Shown: positions 1 through 9,259, numbered from the stretch's first letter. The stretch: DNA of 64,000 nt from Opitutia bacterium (GCA_947475065.1 CANJLB010000002.1:1-64000); one strand, 5' to 3'. The notes: generated from the letters alone by a model not told the origin. Program-made: numbers and translations.

Positions 1-193
1 CGCGCTTGCCTGCGTCAACCCTTCGATAATCGCCGCGAGCAGGTGCGTGCGGGTTGTGGCGAGCGTCACATGGCGAAACGCCCCGGTGCGCTGCTCAATG
101 CTCGTGCGCTCGCCCGCCATGTAGGGCTCGAAGACCACACCGCCCGCCCCCACCCGCGCCGCCGGTGAGAGAACGGGTTTCGTCGCCGCTCAT
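1..193 (-). pseudogene. FGGY-family carbohydrate kinase fragment
   Basis: Reading the minus strand from about 193 to the window edge gives some 64 codons containing GGVVFEPYMAGERTS and THLLAAIIEGLTQA. This matches the C-terminal ATPase lobe of FGGY sugar kinases (xylulokinase/gluconokinase type, where PYLAGERTP is conserved around residue 390-400). A TGA lies just upstream in the same frame, and the next 270 bases before the tilS stop show no kinase-like frame, so roughly the first two thirds of the gene are missing. The 3' end runs out of the window. I infer a decayed or truncated kinase. An undetected frameshift cannot rescue it, because tilS occupies the space where the N-terminus should be. 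Confidence 0.55.
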
Positions 194-467
194 GTTGCGC
201 GATGGGTCTCACATCGGTTCGCAACGTCGCCAGGCGGCCCCCCGTTCATTCGCTGCGCTCATTCACTGGGGCCTTCCCCCCGCCGCCCAGCGGCGCGGTG
301 GCCCCGCGCGTCCTCGCCGCATTGCTGCGCTCGCGGCTCGGCGCGCTTTGCGCGGCCGCTGGCCGCGCCGCAACGCCGCCAACGCCGGCCTGCGCCGGCG
401 GGCGGCAGGGGACGTCGCGCTCCACCAAAGATGTACGCCCATCCATCGCCATTCGTGCAATCCGTGA
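194..467. other. GC-rich gene-free stretch
   Basis: No convincing gene. The stretch is extremely GC-rich with many short overlapping palindromes. It contains the core TCGCTGCGCTC (250-260) flanked by TCATTC direct repeats; the same core recurs at 5014-5024 and inside rlmD at 35699-35709. Near 451-470 it carries a short ATCCGTG-type heptad. It probably represents repeat debris that replaced the 5' part of the kinase. Confidence 0.5.
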
Positions 468-1529
468 TCAACTCCGCTTCCGTTTTCCTTTAAGCCTCTG
501 CCGCCCGCGCCGTGCTTTTTCGTAAAGCAGCCGCCCGCGCCGGAGCACCGCGAAACCCGCACGGCCGAGGCTGAAGCGCGTCGCCGCGCCGCGTTCGACG
601 GCGGCCAGCAGCTGGTCGAAGCCCTGCCGTGACAGGTCGCCGGTGTCCGGCTGCGCCAGCAGCCAGCGGTGCAGCGCGCGGCGCACGACGGCACGCGGCG
701 CCCCGGCCAGCGCGGCAATGTTCAGCCTCCGTCCGCCGCGATCCAACGCGCCGAACCGGTCCGCCCACGCCTCCAGGGCCGCGTCGTCCTCCTCCAGCCG
801 TTCGCGCGCGAGCGCCGCGCCGGCCAGAGCATCACGCCCGCCCGCCGCCCGCCGCCAGGCCGGCAGCACGGCCCGGCGGACACGGTTGCGGAAGAAATCG
901 CCGCCTGCGTTGGTCGCATCCTCGCGCCATGGCGCGCCGACAGCCCGCAGTGCGGCGGCCAGCCCCGCCTTTTTTAACGTGAGCAAAGGCCGCAGGTGCA
1001 TCCGCCCTCCCGGCATCGGCTGCACCGGCCGCGGCGCGGCCAGCCCCGCCGTGCCGCTGCCGCGTGCAAGCCGCATGAGCATCGTCTCGGCAATGTCGTC
1101 CTGCTGGTGGCCAAGCCAGAGTGCAGGCGCGCGGGTGCGTTTTTGCTCGCTCTCCATGAAGGCAAACCGCACCGCGCGCGCCGCCGCCTCCCCCGCGTTT
1201 TTTCCGGGCCGGCGCCAGCAGGCCCGGCGGAACGTCACCCCCAGCGCGCCGGCCACACGCCGGCAAAACGCCTCGTCCGCGTCCGCCGCGCGCCCGCGCA
1301 GCCGGTGGTTGAAATGCAGGGCGACCAGCCTGGCCCGTCGCGCCGGGAAATGGGCCCAGAGCAGCAACAGCAGCGCGAGCGAGTCGGCCCCGCCGGAAAA
1401 CGCCACCGCCCATGCGCCGCGCGCCGCGCGCGTGCGCCCCGCCGCCCAGGCCAGCACCGCCGGATGCAGGGTGTCGCACGGGAGGTGCGCCGCGAGCGCG
1501 GCCGCCCGTCGGGGCCAGTCGGTTTTCAT
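468..1529 (-). CDS. tilS: tRNA(Ile)-lysidine synthase TilS
   Basis: Cytoplasmic ATP-dependent ligase that attaches lysine to C34 of the CAU-anticodon tRNA-Ile, switching it from Met to Ile decoding; normally essential. The N-type ATP-pyrophosphatase loop SGGADS is at residues 45-50, followed by the expected HFNHRLRG and, further on, GHQQDDIAETMLMRL. The length of 353 residues is usual for forms with a reduced C-terminal domain. I chose the ATG at 1529 (MKTDWP) rather than the one at 1565 because the 12 extra residues are low-complexity and not family-like. It points toward the kinase remnant, with the small membrane protein upstream on the same strand. Confidence 0.93.
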   Translation of the reverse strand: MKTDWPRRAAALAAHLPCDTLHPAVLAWAAGRTRAARGAWAVAFSGGADSLALLLLLWAHFPARRARLVALHFNHRLRGRAADADEAFCRRVAGALGVTFRRACWRRPGKNAGEAAARAVRFAFMESEQKRTRAPALWLGHQQDDIAETMLMRLARGSGTAGLAAPRPVQPMPGGRMHLRPLLTLKKAGLAAALRAVGAPWREDATNAGGDFFRNRVRRAVLPAWRRAAGGRDALAGAALARERLEEDDAALEAWADRFGALDRGGRRLNIAALAGAPRAVVRRALHRWLLAQPDTGDLSRQGFDQLLAAVERGAATRFSLGRAGFAVLRRGRLLYEKARRGRQRLKGKRKRS

Positions 1530-1584
1530 CGGTGTTGGTTTGGGCGCACGTCGGGCCGCTGGCAAGGCCGGTGCAATGCGGCCG

Positions 1585-1881
1585 TCAGCGGCGGTCCATC
1601 GTGCTGGCCAGCCATGGGCCCAATCCCAGGCCCAGCGCGTAGCTCACCAACACCGCCACCGCCTGTCCTGTGCCCGCCGAGTGCAAGGTGGAGAGCGCCG
1701 CTGCAAGAACCGCCAAGGACGTGAGGCTCAGAAACAGTGGCAGCCCGCTGGCGGCACCCAGGTTGATTTTGCCCTTTTGGCCGGTGTCGCGCAGGACGAA
1801 AAACTGAACCACCCCGCACACGGTCGAGCCAACCAGCGCGATGGCACAGGCACCCAGCAACGAACTCATTTCGGGGGTCAT
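1585..1881 (-). CDS. Small membrane protein, hypothetical
   Basis: A 98-residue protein with three hydrophobic stretches (about residues 7-28, 45-63 and 70-92) separated by a short polar loop containing RDTGQKGK. There is no signal peptidase site or recognised motif. It lies 56 bases upstream of tilS on the same strand and downstream of the rpsA terminator, so it could be cotranscribed with tilS. Function unknown; the hydrophobic pattern and a frame free of stops support it as real. Confidence 0.6.
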   Translation of the reverse strand: MTPEMSSLLGACAIALVGSTVCGVVQFFVLRDTGQKGKINLGAASGLPLFLSLTSLAVLAAALSTLHSAGTGQAVAVLVSYALGLGLGPWLASTMDRR

Positions 1882-1971
1882 GCCCCCATCTTTTGTCCGG
1901 AGGCTGTCTTTGCAAGCCGATGCGCGAGAGGTGCGCGGAGGAAGAATGCGCCGCCGTCATTGACTCCTCCC

Positions 1972-2004
1972 AAAAAAAACGCGCCCGGCGTTTCGGCCGG
2001 GCGC
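1972..2004 (-). terminator. Rho-independent terminator after rpsA
   Basis: A 9-bp GC stem (GCGCCCGGC paired with GCCGGGCGC) with a 6-base loop is followed on the minus strand by eight U residues. It sits 38 bases beyond the rpsA stop. Confidence 0.9.
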
Positions 2005-2041
2005 GGATGTTTGCGAACTGGGGATACGGCGCGGGGTGCGG

Positions 2042-3712
2042 TCAGTCCTTCTTGGCGGCCTCGTCGAGGATGTCGCCGAGGTTCATCATGTCGTTGCCCG
2101 CGCTGCGGTTGATCTGCTCGTAGGCCGAAGTTTCGGCGGCGAGCTGGTCGGCGCTGTAGTTGGCGGCCTTGATCGAGAGGCCGAGACGGCGCTCCTCGCG
2201 GTCAATCTTGATGACGCGCGCGCTGACGACCTGACCGGGCTTGAGCACGTCCTTGATCTTGTCAATGCGCTCCTCGCTGATCTGCGAGATGTGCACGAGG
2301 CCATCAATGCCGTCCTTGAGGTCGAGGAACGCGCCGAACGTCGTGATCTTCGTGACCGTGCCCTGCACGACGTCGCCGATCTTGAAGTGGGCGTCAATGT
2401 CGGACCACGGATCGGTGGCGAGCTGCTTCATGCCGAGGCTGATGCGCTGCTGGCTGGGATCCACGTCGAGCACGAGCGCGTCCACCTCGTCGCCCTTCTT
2501 GAGGACTTCGGAGGGGTGGTTGACCTTGCGGGTCCAGCTCATGTCGGAAACGTGCACCATGCCGTCAATGCCTTCCTCCAGCTCGATGAACGCGCCGTAG
2601 GTGGTCATGTTGCGAACCTTGCCGCGGACGCGTGCGCCCACCGGATAGTTGTGGCGGACCATGTCCCAGGGGTTGGGCTCAAGCTGGCGCAGACCGAGGG
2701 AGATCTTCTGGTCGTCCTTCTGGATGCCGAGGACGACCGCATCCACTTCCTGGCCGACCTTGAGCAGCTCGGAAGGCTTGGTGATGCGCTTGGTCCAGGA
2801 CATCTCGGTGATGTGGACGAGGCCCTCGACGCCGGGCTCGAGTTCGACGAACGCGCCATAAGGCACGAGGTTGACGACCTTGCCGTGGATTTTGGCGCCG
2901 ACGGGGAACTTGCGCTCGATCTCATCCCACGGGTTTTTCGTGGTCTGCTTGAGGCCGAGGGAGACGCGCTCTTTCTCGCGGTTGACCTCGATGACCATGA
3001 CCTGGATTTCCTCGCCCTGCTTGACCATCTCCGTCGGGTGCGAGATGCGGCCCCACGACATGTCGGTGATGTGCAGCAGGCCGTCCATGCCGTCGAGATC
3101 AATGAACGCGCCGAAGTCGGTGATGTTCTTGACGACGCCCTTGCGGACCTGACCGGGCTGGATGCTGTCGAGCAGGTTGCGGCGCTTGGAAGTGCGCTGC
3201 TCCTCGATGAGGTCGCGGCGCGAGAGCACGACATTCTTGCGGGCGAGATCAATCTTGATGACCTTGAAATCGTAGGTCTGGCCCACGTACTGGTCGAGAT
3301 TCTTGGGCGGCTGGATGTCAATGTGCGACGCCGGCAGGAACGAGTCCACACCGATGGAAACAATGAGGCCGCCCTTGACCTTGGCCTTGACGCGGCCGGC
3401 CGCGACGGAGCCCTCGGGAAACTTGGTGAGGATGTTATCCCAGTTTTTCTTCTGCTCGGCACGATCAAAGGAGATGATCGGCGCGCCGAACTTGTCCTCA
3501 ATCTTCTCGACGAAGACATCAATGGTGGAGCCGATCTGGAGCTCGCCGACATCCACAAACTCGGAGGCGGGGACCACGCCTTCGGACTTGCCGCCGATAT
3601 CAACGGCGACCTCGTTCTGGCGGATTTCGGTGATGATGCCCGGGACAATCGCGCCTTCCTTCAGTTTGTCGAAGGAGGACTGGGCGAGCAGTTCTTGCAT
3701 TATGGAACTCAT
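2042..3712 (-). CDS. rpsA: 30S ribosomal protein S1
   Basis: Binds mRNA on the small subunit and promotes initiation of structured messages. At 556 residues it has six S1 (OB-fold) repeats: two divergent N-terminal ones (about residues 20-90 and 105-170), then four near-canonical repeats each carrying the GAF(I/V/L)(D/E)L ... GLVHI(T/S) signature. That is the standard length and layout for Gram-negative S1. I start at 3712 (MSSIMQELL); the longer frame upstream is low-complexity, and a second ATG at 3700 is an alternative. No clear Shine-Dalgarno is visible. The gene is monocistronic, with its own terminator. Confidence 0.96.
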   Translation of the reverse strand: MSSIMQELLAQSSFDKLKEGAIVPGIITEIRQNEVAVDIGGKSEGVVPASEFVDVGELQIGSTIDVFVEKIEDKFGAPIISFDRAEQKKNWDNILTKFPEGSVAAGRVKAKVKGGLIVSIGVDSFLPASHIDIQPPKNLDQYVGQTYDFKVIKIDLARKNVVLSRRDLIEEQRTSKRRNLLDSIQPGQVRKGVVKNITDFGAFIDLDGMDGLLHITDMSWGRISHPTEMVKQGEEIQVMVIEVNREKERVSLGLKQTTKNPWDEIERKFPVGAKIHGKVVNLVPYGAFVELEPGVEGLVHITEMSWTKRITKPSELLKVGQEVDAVVLGIQKDDQKISLGLRQLEPNPWDMVRHNYPVGARVRGKVRNMTTYGAFIELEEGIDGMVHVSDMSWTRKVNHPSEVLKKGDEVDALVLDVDPSQQRISLGMKQLATDPWSDIDAHFKIGDVVQGTVTKITTFGAFLDLKDGIDGLVHISQISEERIDKIKDVLKPGQVVSARVIKIDREERRLGLSIKAANYSADQLAAETSAYEQINRSAGNDMMNLGDILDEAAKKD

Positions 3713-3768
3713 GGTAGGAACAAACAGGATGGCCACCGCCTTGCTCCGGGGCGCCGGCTTCCCGTGAA

Positions 3769-3789
3769 GGTCCCGCCGTGGGCGGGACC
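3769..3789. other. Perfect 9-bp hairpin in the rpsA leader
   Basis: GGTCCCGCC and GGCGGGACC form a perfect stem with a 3-base loop, 57 bases upstream of the chosen rpsA start. No U tract follows on either strand, so it is not a classical terminator. It may be a structured 5' leader or a small palindromic repeat. Confidence 0.5.
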
Positions 3790-3953
3790 GTGGGTTGAGG
3801 GTTGGACTGACGTGAAGGGCCGGCGGGAGCATCGCGGCAACGCCAGCCTGACCAAAGAACCGCCGCGAACGGTCAGCCTCGCAGGTGCAAAGGGCGGGCC
3901 GCAAGCGCAAAGTTCGCGTGAGATTTCGGGCACGCCCGGCTGGCGGGCCGAGC

Positions 3954-4895
3954 TCACTTCACCGGCACGAGGGCGACGCGGAGGCCCACATGACGCATAC
4001 GACCATCCTGGGAGGCTCTGCTGCGAACCGCGGAGCGGACCAATGCCGCTCCCTGAGTCCAACTGCCGCCTCGAACCGTGCGGTCTTCACCCAGAACTGG
4101 CCCGGCAGGGTTTGTCATACTGCCACCTGCTTTCGTTCTTCCGTACCAGTCGAGACACCACTCACTCACATTGCCATGCATATCGGACAAACCCCAAGCA
4201 TTCACCTGTTTCGTTCCGACGGGGTGGGTCGAGCGACTGCTGTTCAATTCATACCAAGCCATCGCGTCGAGGTCGCCCGCGTAGTCACCGGTCGTTCCCG
4301 CTCGACACGCATATTCCCACTGCGCCTCAGTCGGCAGCGTGAACGCATAGCCCGCTGGCAGCCGTCCCACCGCTCGTTCTCGTTCGGTCAGCTTCTGGCA
4401 AAACTCCATCGCGTCGCCCCATGATACCGACTCGACCGGCAACTCGTCGCCTTTGAAATAGCTGGGGACACCCCCCATCACCGCCGTCCACTGTGCCTGC
4501 GTCACCTCCGTTCGCCCCAGCCAGAATAGTTTTGTGAGCGTTACAAGCCTAGGAGAGTTATCCGGAATCGTGTAACCCGGATTTGGCTTCCCCGTGAGTT
4601 TCTGGCGTATTTCATAAAACCACCGGGCTGATGTATTCTGCGCCGGGCTTCCCATCCTGAACGTCCCAGACGCGATCCAGACCAAGTCGAGTTTCAGGTC
4701 GGGAATCGTTAGCGCGTTAGCAGCCCGCTGTTTCGCCAGATCCACCGCCGCACGCCGTTCGGCCGGCAACTCGATACCGTAATGCCAGCCGGCCAAACTG
4801 AGCGCGACGAGCGCCACCGCCGCCAGCGTCCACCACAAAGCCCGGCCCGCAGGCGCGGACGCAGACGTTGGCGGGGTGGCCGTTTCCTCGGTCAT
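3954..4895 (-). CDS. FGE-sulfatase (SUMF1-like) domain membrane protein
   Basis: A 313-residue protein with one N-terminal transmembrane anchor (ALWWTLAAVALVALSLAG, about residues 20-37) followed by a periplasmic formylglycine-generating-enzyme-like fold. Visible signatures are FRMGSPAQN, EVTQAQWTAVMG, LPVESVSWGDAMEFC, LPTEAQWEYACRAG, HGNVSEWCLDWYG and RTVRGGSW ... GLRVA. The catalytic cysteine pair of true FGEs is absent after RGGSW, so sulfatase activation is unlikely; a structural or other SUMF-family role is more probable. The gene uses more A/T-ending codons than its neighbours. The ATG at 4895 (MTEETATPP) is preferred because the longer frame reads through a palindromic repeat. Confidence 0.85.
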   Translation of the reverse strand: MTEETATPPTSASAPAGRALWWTLAAVALVALSLAGWHYGIELPAERRAAVDLAKQRAANALTIPDLKLDLVWIASGTFRMGSPAQNTSARWFYEIRQKLTGKPNPGYTIPDNSPRLVTLTKLFWLGRTEVTQAQWTAVMGGVPSYFKGDELPVESVSWGDAMEFCQKLTERERAVGRLPAGYAFTLPTEAQWEYACRAGTTGDYAGDLDAMAWYELNSSRSTHPVGTKQVNAWGLSDMHGNVSEWCLDWYGRTKAGGSMTNPAGPVLGEDRTVRGGSWTQGAALVRSAVRSRASQDGRMRHVGLRVALVPVK

Positions 4896-4950
4896 TACAC
4901 CGCCAATCAGCCCCCCACGCACGACAAAGGCAAACCTCATCCTGTCTTCT

Positions 4951-5046
4951 GTAGGGCGGGGTCGCCGAACCCCGCCTGTGTGTTTGGCCTTCAATCAGCG
5001 GGGTGCCAGGTTGTCGCTGCGCTCGGCAACGGCGACCCCGCCCTGC
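4951..5046. repeat. GC palindromic element (intergenic)
   Basis: Inverted arms GTAGGGCGGGGTCGCCG (4951-4967) and its near-complement (5030-5046) enclose about 62 bases, including the TCGCTGCGCTC core. It shares the TAGGGCGGGG head with the element inside rlmD. It lies between surE and the FGE-like gene. Confidence 0.75.
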
Positions 5047-5083
5047 AACGCAACGTCCGCTGCTGACGCTGAGTCAGCCGCGC

Positions 5084-5866
5084 TCACACGCCGCCCAGCC
5101 GCGTGTAGTCGAGCACCGTGTGGCTGATGTCGCCGGCGTCGAGCGCGGCGCGGTCGGTGAACAGGCCGGGGGGCGAGACATCCGTGCCGCTCTGGAAAAC
5201 AAACCGGTGCGTGCCGTCGTCCGCCGCCGGGCTGAACAGGCCGGGCGTGATGATGCGCGCAGGCACGGTGCGCTTCATGGCGGCGTCGGCGCGGCAAGGG
5301 AAGGGAAAGTTCAGGCTGTGCACCACAAAGCTCTGCGGCGCGGTCGCGGCGACCAGCCCCGGCACCAGCCGCACGGCGTGGGCGGCCGTCTCCCGCAGCG
5401 ATGCCAGCACGGGCGCGGCCGGCTCGCTGGCGGGCGACTTGATCGCCGCATAGGCCTCGGCCGTGAGGTCTTGGGAGAGTGCGACGGCGGGCAGACCGTG
5501 CAGCGCCCCCTCCCACGCCCCGCCGATGGTGCCGCTCGCGGGGATGAAGCCCAGCGAGGCGTTGCGCCCGATGTTGATGCCGCTCACCACCGCCTCGGGC
5601 CGGAATGCGCGCGGCAGCAGGTGGGCCAGCGCGATGTTGACGCAGTCGCTCGGCGTGCCGTCCACCCGCCAGGTCGGGCCACCCAGCCCGTGGTCGGCGA
5701 CGGCGGACGCCACGGGCCGGTGGCGCGACTTGGCCGCGCCGATCCAGCTCTGCTCACGCGCGGGTGCGACGATGGCCAGCTCGTGCCCGGCGGCGGCGAG
5801 CGCGCGGGCGAGCGCGTGCAGAAAGACCGAGTCGAGACCGTCGTCGTTGGTGAGCAGCAGGCGCAT
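5084..5866 (-). CDS. surE: 5'/3'-nucleotidase SurE
   Basis: Metal-dependent survival-protein phosphatase acting on nucleoside monophosphates. The N-terminus LLLTNDDGLDS carries the two metal-binding aspartates, and SGINIGRN carries the conserved asparagine. VDGTPSDCVNIAL and the ASGTIGGAWEGALHG segment are also family-typical. The 260 residues match the family. It is 6 bases downstream of the GT10 gene on the same strand and so probably cotranscribed with that gene and the FkbM gene. Confidence 0.94.
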   Translation of the reverse strand: MRLLLTNDDGLDSVFLHALARALAAAGHELAIVAPAREQSWIGAAKSRHRPVASAVADHGLGGPTWRVDGTPSDCVNIALAHLLPRAFRPEAVVSGINIGRNASLGFIPASGTIGGAWEGALHGLPAVALSQDLTAEAYAAIKSPASEPAAPVLASLRETAAHAVRLVPGLVAATAPQSFVVHSLNFPFPCRADAAMKRTVPARIITPGLFSPAADDGTHRFVFQSGTDVSPPGLFTDRAALDAGDISHTVLDYTRLGGV

Positions 5867-5872
5867 GGATTT

Positions 5873-6844
5873 TTAGGAGGAGGACCTGAACCGCCGGGTG
5901 AGCCGCTGCCACTGGTGGCTGAGCGTGAGCCGGGCGGCGAGGCGGTAAAACCGCTCGGCGCGCGGGCCCCAGCGGCCGTCGGTCACGCGGCGGCGGGCGA
6001 GCGCGAGAGGCTGGTCAAAGATGTGGCCGAAAAAATCCAGCAGCGGCTCCAGCTTCAGCTCCGGCGGCTCAATTCCTCCGGGAAACAGCGGCTCGGCCAG
6101 CATGGCGAGATACGCCGCCGGGTCGCGGTCGAGCTCCCGCACGCGCGCCACCACGGCGTCGAGGCCGGCAAAGTCGTGGCAGTTGACGAAGCCCCTCGGG
6201 TTGAACTCGCGCGCGATCTCCGGGTTGCCCCAGTAGACCGGCACCGTGCCGGCGGCCTTGGCCTCGACCAGTTTCTCCGTCGTGTAGCCGGGCGCGCTGG
6301 TGTTCTCAAAGGCGAGATTGAACTTGTGCCGGCGCAGGAACGCCAGCTTGTCGGCCACCGGTCCGCCGACGTTGTTGCGGAAACGGCCGCCCGAGGCCAC
6401 GCTACGGTAGGCTGACAGGCGCTCAAACATCTCCACCCGCCCGCCGTGGGCGCGGCTGGCGCGGTGGTTCGACACGACAAAGCTGCAAAAGTCGCGCTCC
6501 GCATCGGCGGGCACCGGGGCCGGCGGGCGCAGCGCCGCCTCGTAGGCCGGCTCATAGATGCGGTAGAGTGGAAACCGGTGGTAGCGGTCGCCGAAGCTCA
6601 GGTGATCGAAGCCGAGCGCGTAGTCCCAGAGGTTGAAGTCGGGGCGGAGATTTTCCCCCGCGAAAAAAATCCGCACGCCGTCGTGCTGGAGAAAATCGAA
6701 GCCGTAGCCGAAGCACAGGGTGTAATCCGCGCGTGGCGCAACGGTCACCTCGTAACGGCGGCGCAGCAGGCGCGTGAAAAAATTGTCCTCGGGGTCGAAG
6801 CGCTGCCAGGGGTCGGCAAAGGCGATGGTGAGGGGCCGGGGCAT
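5873..6844 (-). CDS. Glycosyltransferase family 10 (fucosyltransferase-like)
   Basis: A 323-residue cytoplasmic GT-B enzyme. KFNLAFENTSAPGYTTEK (about residues 174-191) and the following VPVYWGNP are the alpha-1,3-fucosyltransferase signature of GT10, implicated in binding GDP-fucose. NLWDYALGFDHL and RDFCSFVVSNHRA are also typical of bacterial GT10 members. The likely role is decoration of LPS or an exopolysaccharide with fucose or another deoxysugar; the acceptor cannot be read. It lies between surE (6-base gap) and an FkbM methyltransferase (6-base gap), suggesting one operon for sugar transfer and methylation. Confidence 0.88.
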   Translation of the reverse strand: MPRPLTIAFADPWQRFDPEDNFFTRLLRRRYEVTVAPRADYTLCFGYGFDFLQHDGVRIFFAGENLRPDFNLWDYALGFDHLSFGDRYHRFPLYRIYEPAYEAALRPPAPVPADAERDFCSFVVSNHRASRAHGGRVEMFERLSAYRSVASGGRFRNNVGGPVADKLAFLRRHKFNLAFENTSAPGYTTEKLVEAKAAGTVPVYWGNPEIAREFNPRGFVNCHDFAGLDAVVARVRELDRDPAAYLAMLAEPLFPGGIEPPELKLEPLLDFFGHIFDQPLALARRRVTDGRWGPRAERFYRLAARLTLSHQWQRLTRRFRSSS

Positions 6845-6850
6845 GGCGGT

Positions 6851-7717
6851 TCAGCCATGCAGGTCAATGGCCGCAAAGGCCGCGCGCACCTCGGCGGAGA
6901 CCCCGCGCGCCGGACGGAAGGCGAGCACGTCGGCATCGCCCACCGCGGCCCAGCCTTCGCGCTTCGCCGTGGTGACGTTGGCGGCCTCGACGATCTCAAA
7001 GCCGTCGCGGCGCAGGCGCGCGCAGCAGGCGTCGTGCAGCGCGGGGGTGTGCGTGGCGAGCACGAGGGCGAGCTGCGGCTCGCGTAGCAGCAGCGCCGCC
7101 GCGCCGTCGAGCACGTCGAGTTCGGCACCCTCCACGTCAATTTTCATCAGCGTGGGAGCGGGGGCGGCTCCGGCGGCGATCAGGCCGTCCACGTGGCGCA
7201 CCTGCACGGTGTGGCCTTCGCCGCCGAGGTGGCAGGCGAGGGTCGAGGCACGTTTCTCCAGCGCGGGCAGCGTGGTCTGGCTCGGGTCGCGCGCCCAGCC
7301 GAATGACATCTCGCCGTCCTGCCGGCCCATCGCGTAGGGGAACACTTTCGCGTTGGTCACGGCGTTCCACTTCAGGTGCAGCTCGAGCAGGCCGCGGCTG
7401 TCGGGATTGGGCTCAAAGGCGAACACCCGGCCCGTCGGACCCACGACACGCGACTCCACCAGCACCGTGAAGCCCCGGTGCGCGCCGATGTCCCACACCG
7501 TCTCGCCAGGACAGATCAGCCGCTCAAGGCACGACGCCTTGCCCTTGACGAAGTCGCCGCGCAGGTAACGCGAGCCGGTGCTCACGCTCCACCAGCGCCC
7601 GGCATTGGGCCCACGGCGGATGGGCAGGCGGACATGGCGGAGGATTTTTTTGAGGACGGACACGATTAAGGAAAAAACGGAAATGACGAGTGAACGCCCA
7701 CCCCAGGGCCGGCTCAA
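6851..7717 (-). CDS. FkbM family SAM-dependent methyltransferase
   Basis: A class I methyltransferase of the FkbM type, which commonly O-methylates sugars or polyketides. The SAM loop ETVWDIGAHRGFT and the motif LMKIDVEGAELDVLDG are both present, as is RVFAFEPNP at the expected spacing. The first 30 residues are hydrophobic or basic and the start could be later; 7717 is the longest frame. Tight linkage to the GT10 gene suggests it methylates the same surface glycan. Confidence 0.85.
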   Translation of the reverse strand: MSRPWGGRSLVISVFSLIVSVLKKILRHVRLPIRRGPNAGRWWSVSTGSRYLRGDFVKGKASCLERLICPGETVWDIGAHRGFTVLVESRVVGPTGRVFAFEPNPDSRGLLELHLKWNAVTNAKVFPYAMGRQDGEMSFGWARDPSQTTLPALEKRASTLACHLGGEGHTVQVRHVDGLIAAGAAPAPTLMKIDVEGAELDVLDGAAALLLREPQLALVLATHTPALHDACCARLRRDGFEIVEAANVTTAKREGWAAVGDADVLAFRPARGVSAEVRAAFAAIDLHG

Positions 7718-7771
7718 GGCGCTTTTCAGGGACGGCTGGCACTGTCTTAAGCGCGCCGTCCTCTCCGATCC

Positions 7772-9163
7772 CTACACCACAAACCGCCCCAGCCGCGCGA
7801 GCACGCGCTCGCGGCCGAGCACGCGCATCATGCCCGTGATAGGCGGCCCGACATTGGTGCCGCTCAGCGCCAGCCGCGCGACCGGCTGATAGTCGCCGAA
7901 GCCCAGGCCGCGCGCCGCAGCCATCACTTTGATCGTCTCCTCCAACGCGAGATCGCTGGAAAAATCCGCCGTCGCCAGCGCCCCCGCCAACTCACGTAGC
8001 CGCGCCGACGGGTCGCCCTTGGCCATGACCTTCTCGCGCGCCTTGGCATCAATCGAGAAATCCTCCGCAAAGAAATTGGCCGTGTAGGCCGGCAGTTCCT
8101 CAATGCCTTTGATCTTCGGCTGACAGAGCAGTATGACCTCGCGAAAATAGGCAGCGTCCGCGGCGAGAGCGGCCGGCACCACCGTCGGCACCGCCTGCCG
8201 CTGGAAAAACTCGCGTGCCGCCGCCACAAACTTCTCCGCCGGCAGCTCCAGCAGGTAGCTCATGTTCATGTGCGCGAGTTTCTTCTCGTCGAAGCGCGCG
8301 TTGCTCTGGTTCACGCCCGGCAGGTCGAAGAGCCGGATGATGTCGGCGATGGGCATCTTCTCACGGTCGTCGCCGGGGTTCCAGCCGAGCAGGCAAAGGA
8401 AGTTCACCAACGCCTCGGGCCGGAAGCCGCGCCGTTGATACTCTTCGATGAGCGCCCCCTGGTCGCGTTTCGACATCTTGCCCGGACCGTTTTGTTTCAG
8501 GATGAGCGGAATGTGGGCGAACGCCGGCGGGGTGACGCCGAACCCTTCGTAAAGCGCGACGTGCTTGCTCGTATTGGAGAGGTGGTCCTCGCCGCGGATG
8601 ACGTGCGTGATGTTCATCGCGATGTCGTCCACCACGTTGACGAGGTGGAACACTGGGCTGCCGTCGGAGCGTACAATCACGAAGTCCTCGTCCTCGGCGC
8701 GCTCGACGCGTCCGCGGATGAGGTCGTTGATCACGACCGGAGCGGTTTTCACCTTGGTGACGGTCTTCTTCTTGTGCTCGTCAAACACCTCGTGCCGATC
8801 GCCGAGCAGCCTGAACCACACCGCGCCGTCCTTTTCGTAGGCGCGGCCGGCGGAAAGGAGCCTGCCAACGTAGTCCTTGTAAATTGCGCCGCGCTCGCTC
8901 TGCCGATAGGGGCCGAGCTCACCGCCGCCGCACGCGCCGACCTTGGGACCCTCGTCCCAGTTCAGCCCCAGCCATGACAGCGAGTCGTAAATGACACGGA
9001 GGAACTCCTCGCTGTTGCGCGCCGCGTCGGTGTCCTCGATGCGGAGGACGAACACACCGCCGGTGTGGCGCGCGTAAAGCCAGTTGAACAGCGCCGTGCG
9101 GGCGCTGCCAATGTGGAAAAACCCCGTCGGACTCGGGGCGAAACGGACGCGGACTTGGGACAT
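7772..9163 (-). CDS. gltX: Glutamyl-tRNA synthetase
   Basis: Charges tRNA-Glu (and possibly tRNA-Gln, since no glutaminyl enzyme is seen here). Class I signatures are [21 protein letters not shown] near the N-terminus and KMSKRD around residue 230. At 463 residues it is the normal bacterial size with the helical anticodon-binding C-terminus. The loop before GPYRQSER is slightly expanded (VGACGGGEL). The start at 9163 (MSQVRVRF) is family-typical. It is divergent from the MFS gene, with about 95 bases between starts for both promoters. Confidence 0.96.
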   Translation of the reverse strand: MSQVRVRFAPSPTGFFHIGSARTALFNWLYARHTGGVFVLRIEDTDAARNSEEFLRVIYDSLSWLGLNWDEGPKVGACGGGELGPYRQSERGAIYKDYVGRLLSAGRAYEKDGAVWFRLLGDRHEVFDEHKKKTVTKVKTAPVVINDLIRGRVERAEDEDFVIVRSDGSPVFHLVNVVDDIAMNITHVIRGEDHLSNTSKHVALYEGFGVTPPAFAHIPLILKQNGPGKMSKRDQGALIEEYQRRGFRPEALVNFLCLLGWNPGDDREKMPIADIIRLFDLPGVNQSNARFDEKKLAHMNMSYLLELPAEKFVAAAREFFQRQAVPTVVPAALAADAAYFREVILLCQPKIKGIEELPAYTANFFAEDFSIDAKAREKVMAKGDPSARLRELAGALATADFSSDLALEETIKVMAAARGLGFGDYQPVARLALSGTNVGPPITGMMRVLGRERVLARLGRFVV

Positions 9164-9259
9164 GGTCGGTGGAGCTTGGCGTGCGGCGTGCGGCCACTGC
9201 GAGCCAGAAAAACCGAAACGCGCTTGTCACCTGATTTTCGCTGCGCAAACCTCGCGCAC

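Noticed and set aside
643-2112. 489-codon plus-strand frame
   Set aside because: Antisense to tilS and the small membrane protein; low-complexity Arg/Ala/Ser composition.
2036-4342. 768-codon open frame on the plus strand
   Set aside because: It is antisense to rpsA and the FGE-like gene; the open frame is a by-product of high GC and codon bias. No protein family features.
5084-7717. Full polysaccharide biosynthesis cluster around GT10/FkbM
   Set aside because: Only two glycan genes are present, bordered by surE and gltX; there is no polymerase, flippase or sugar-nucleotide pathway here.
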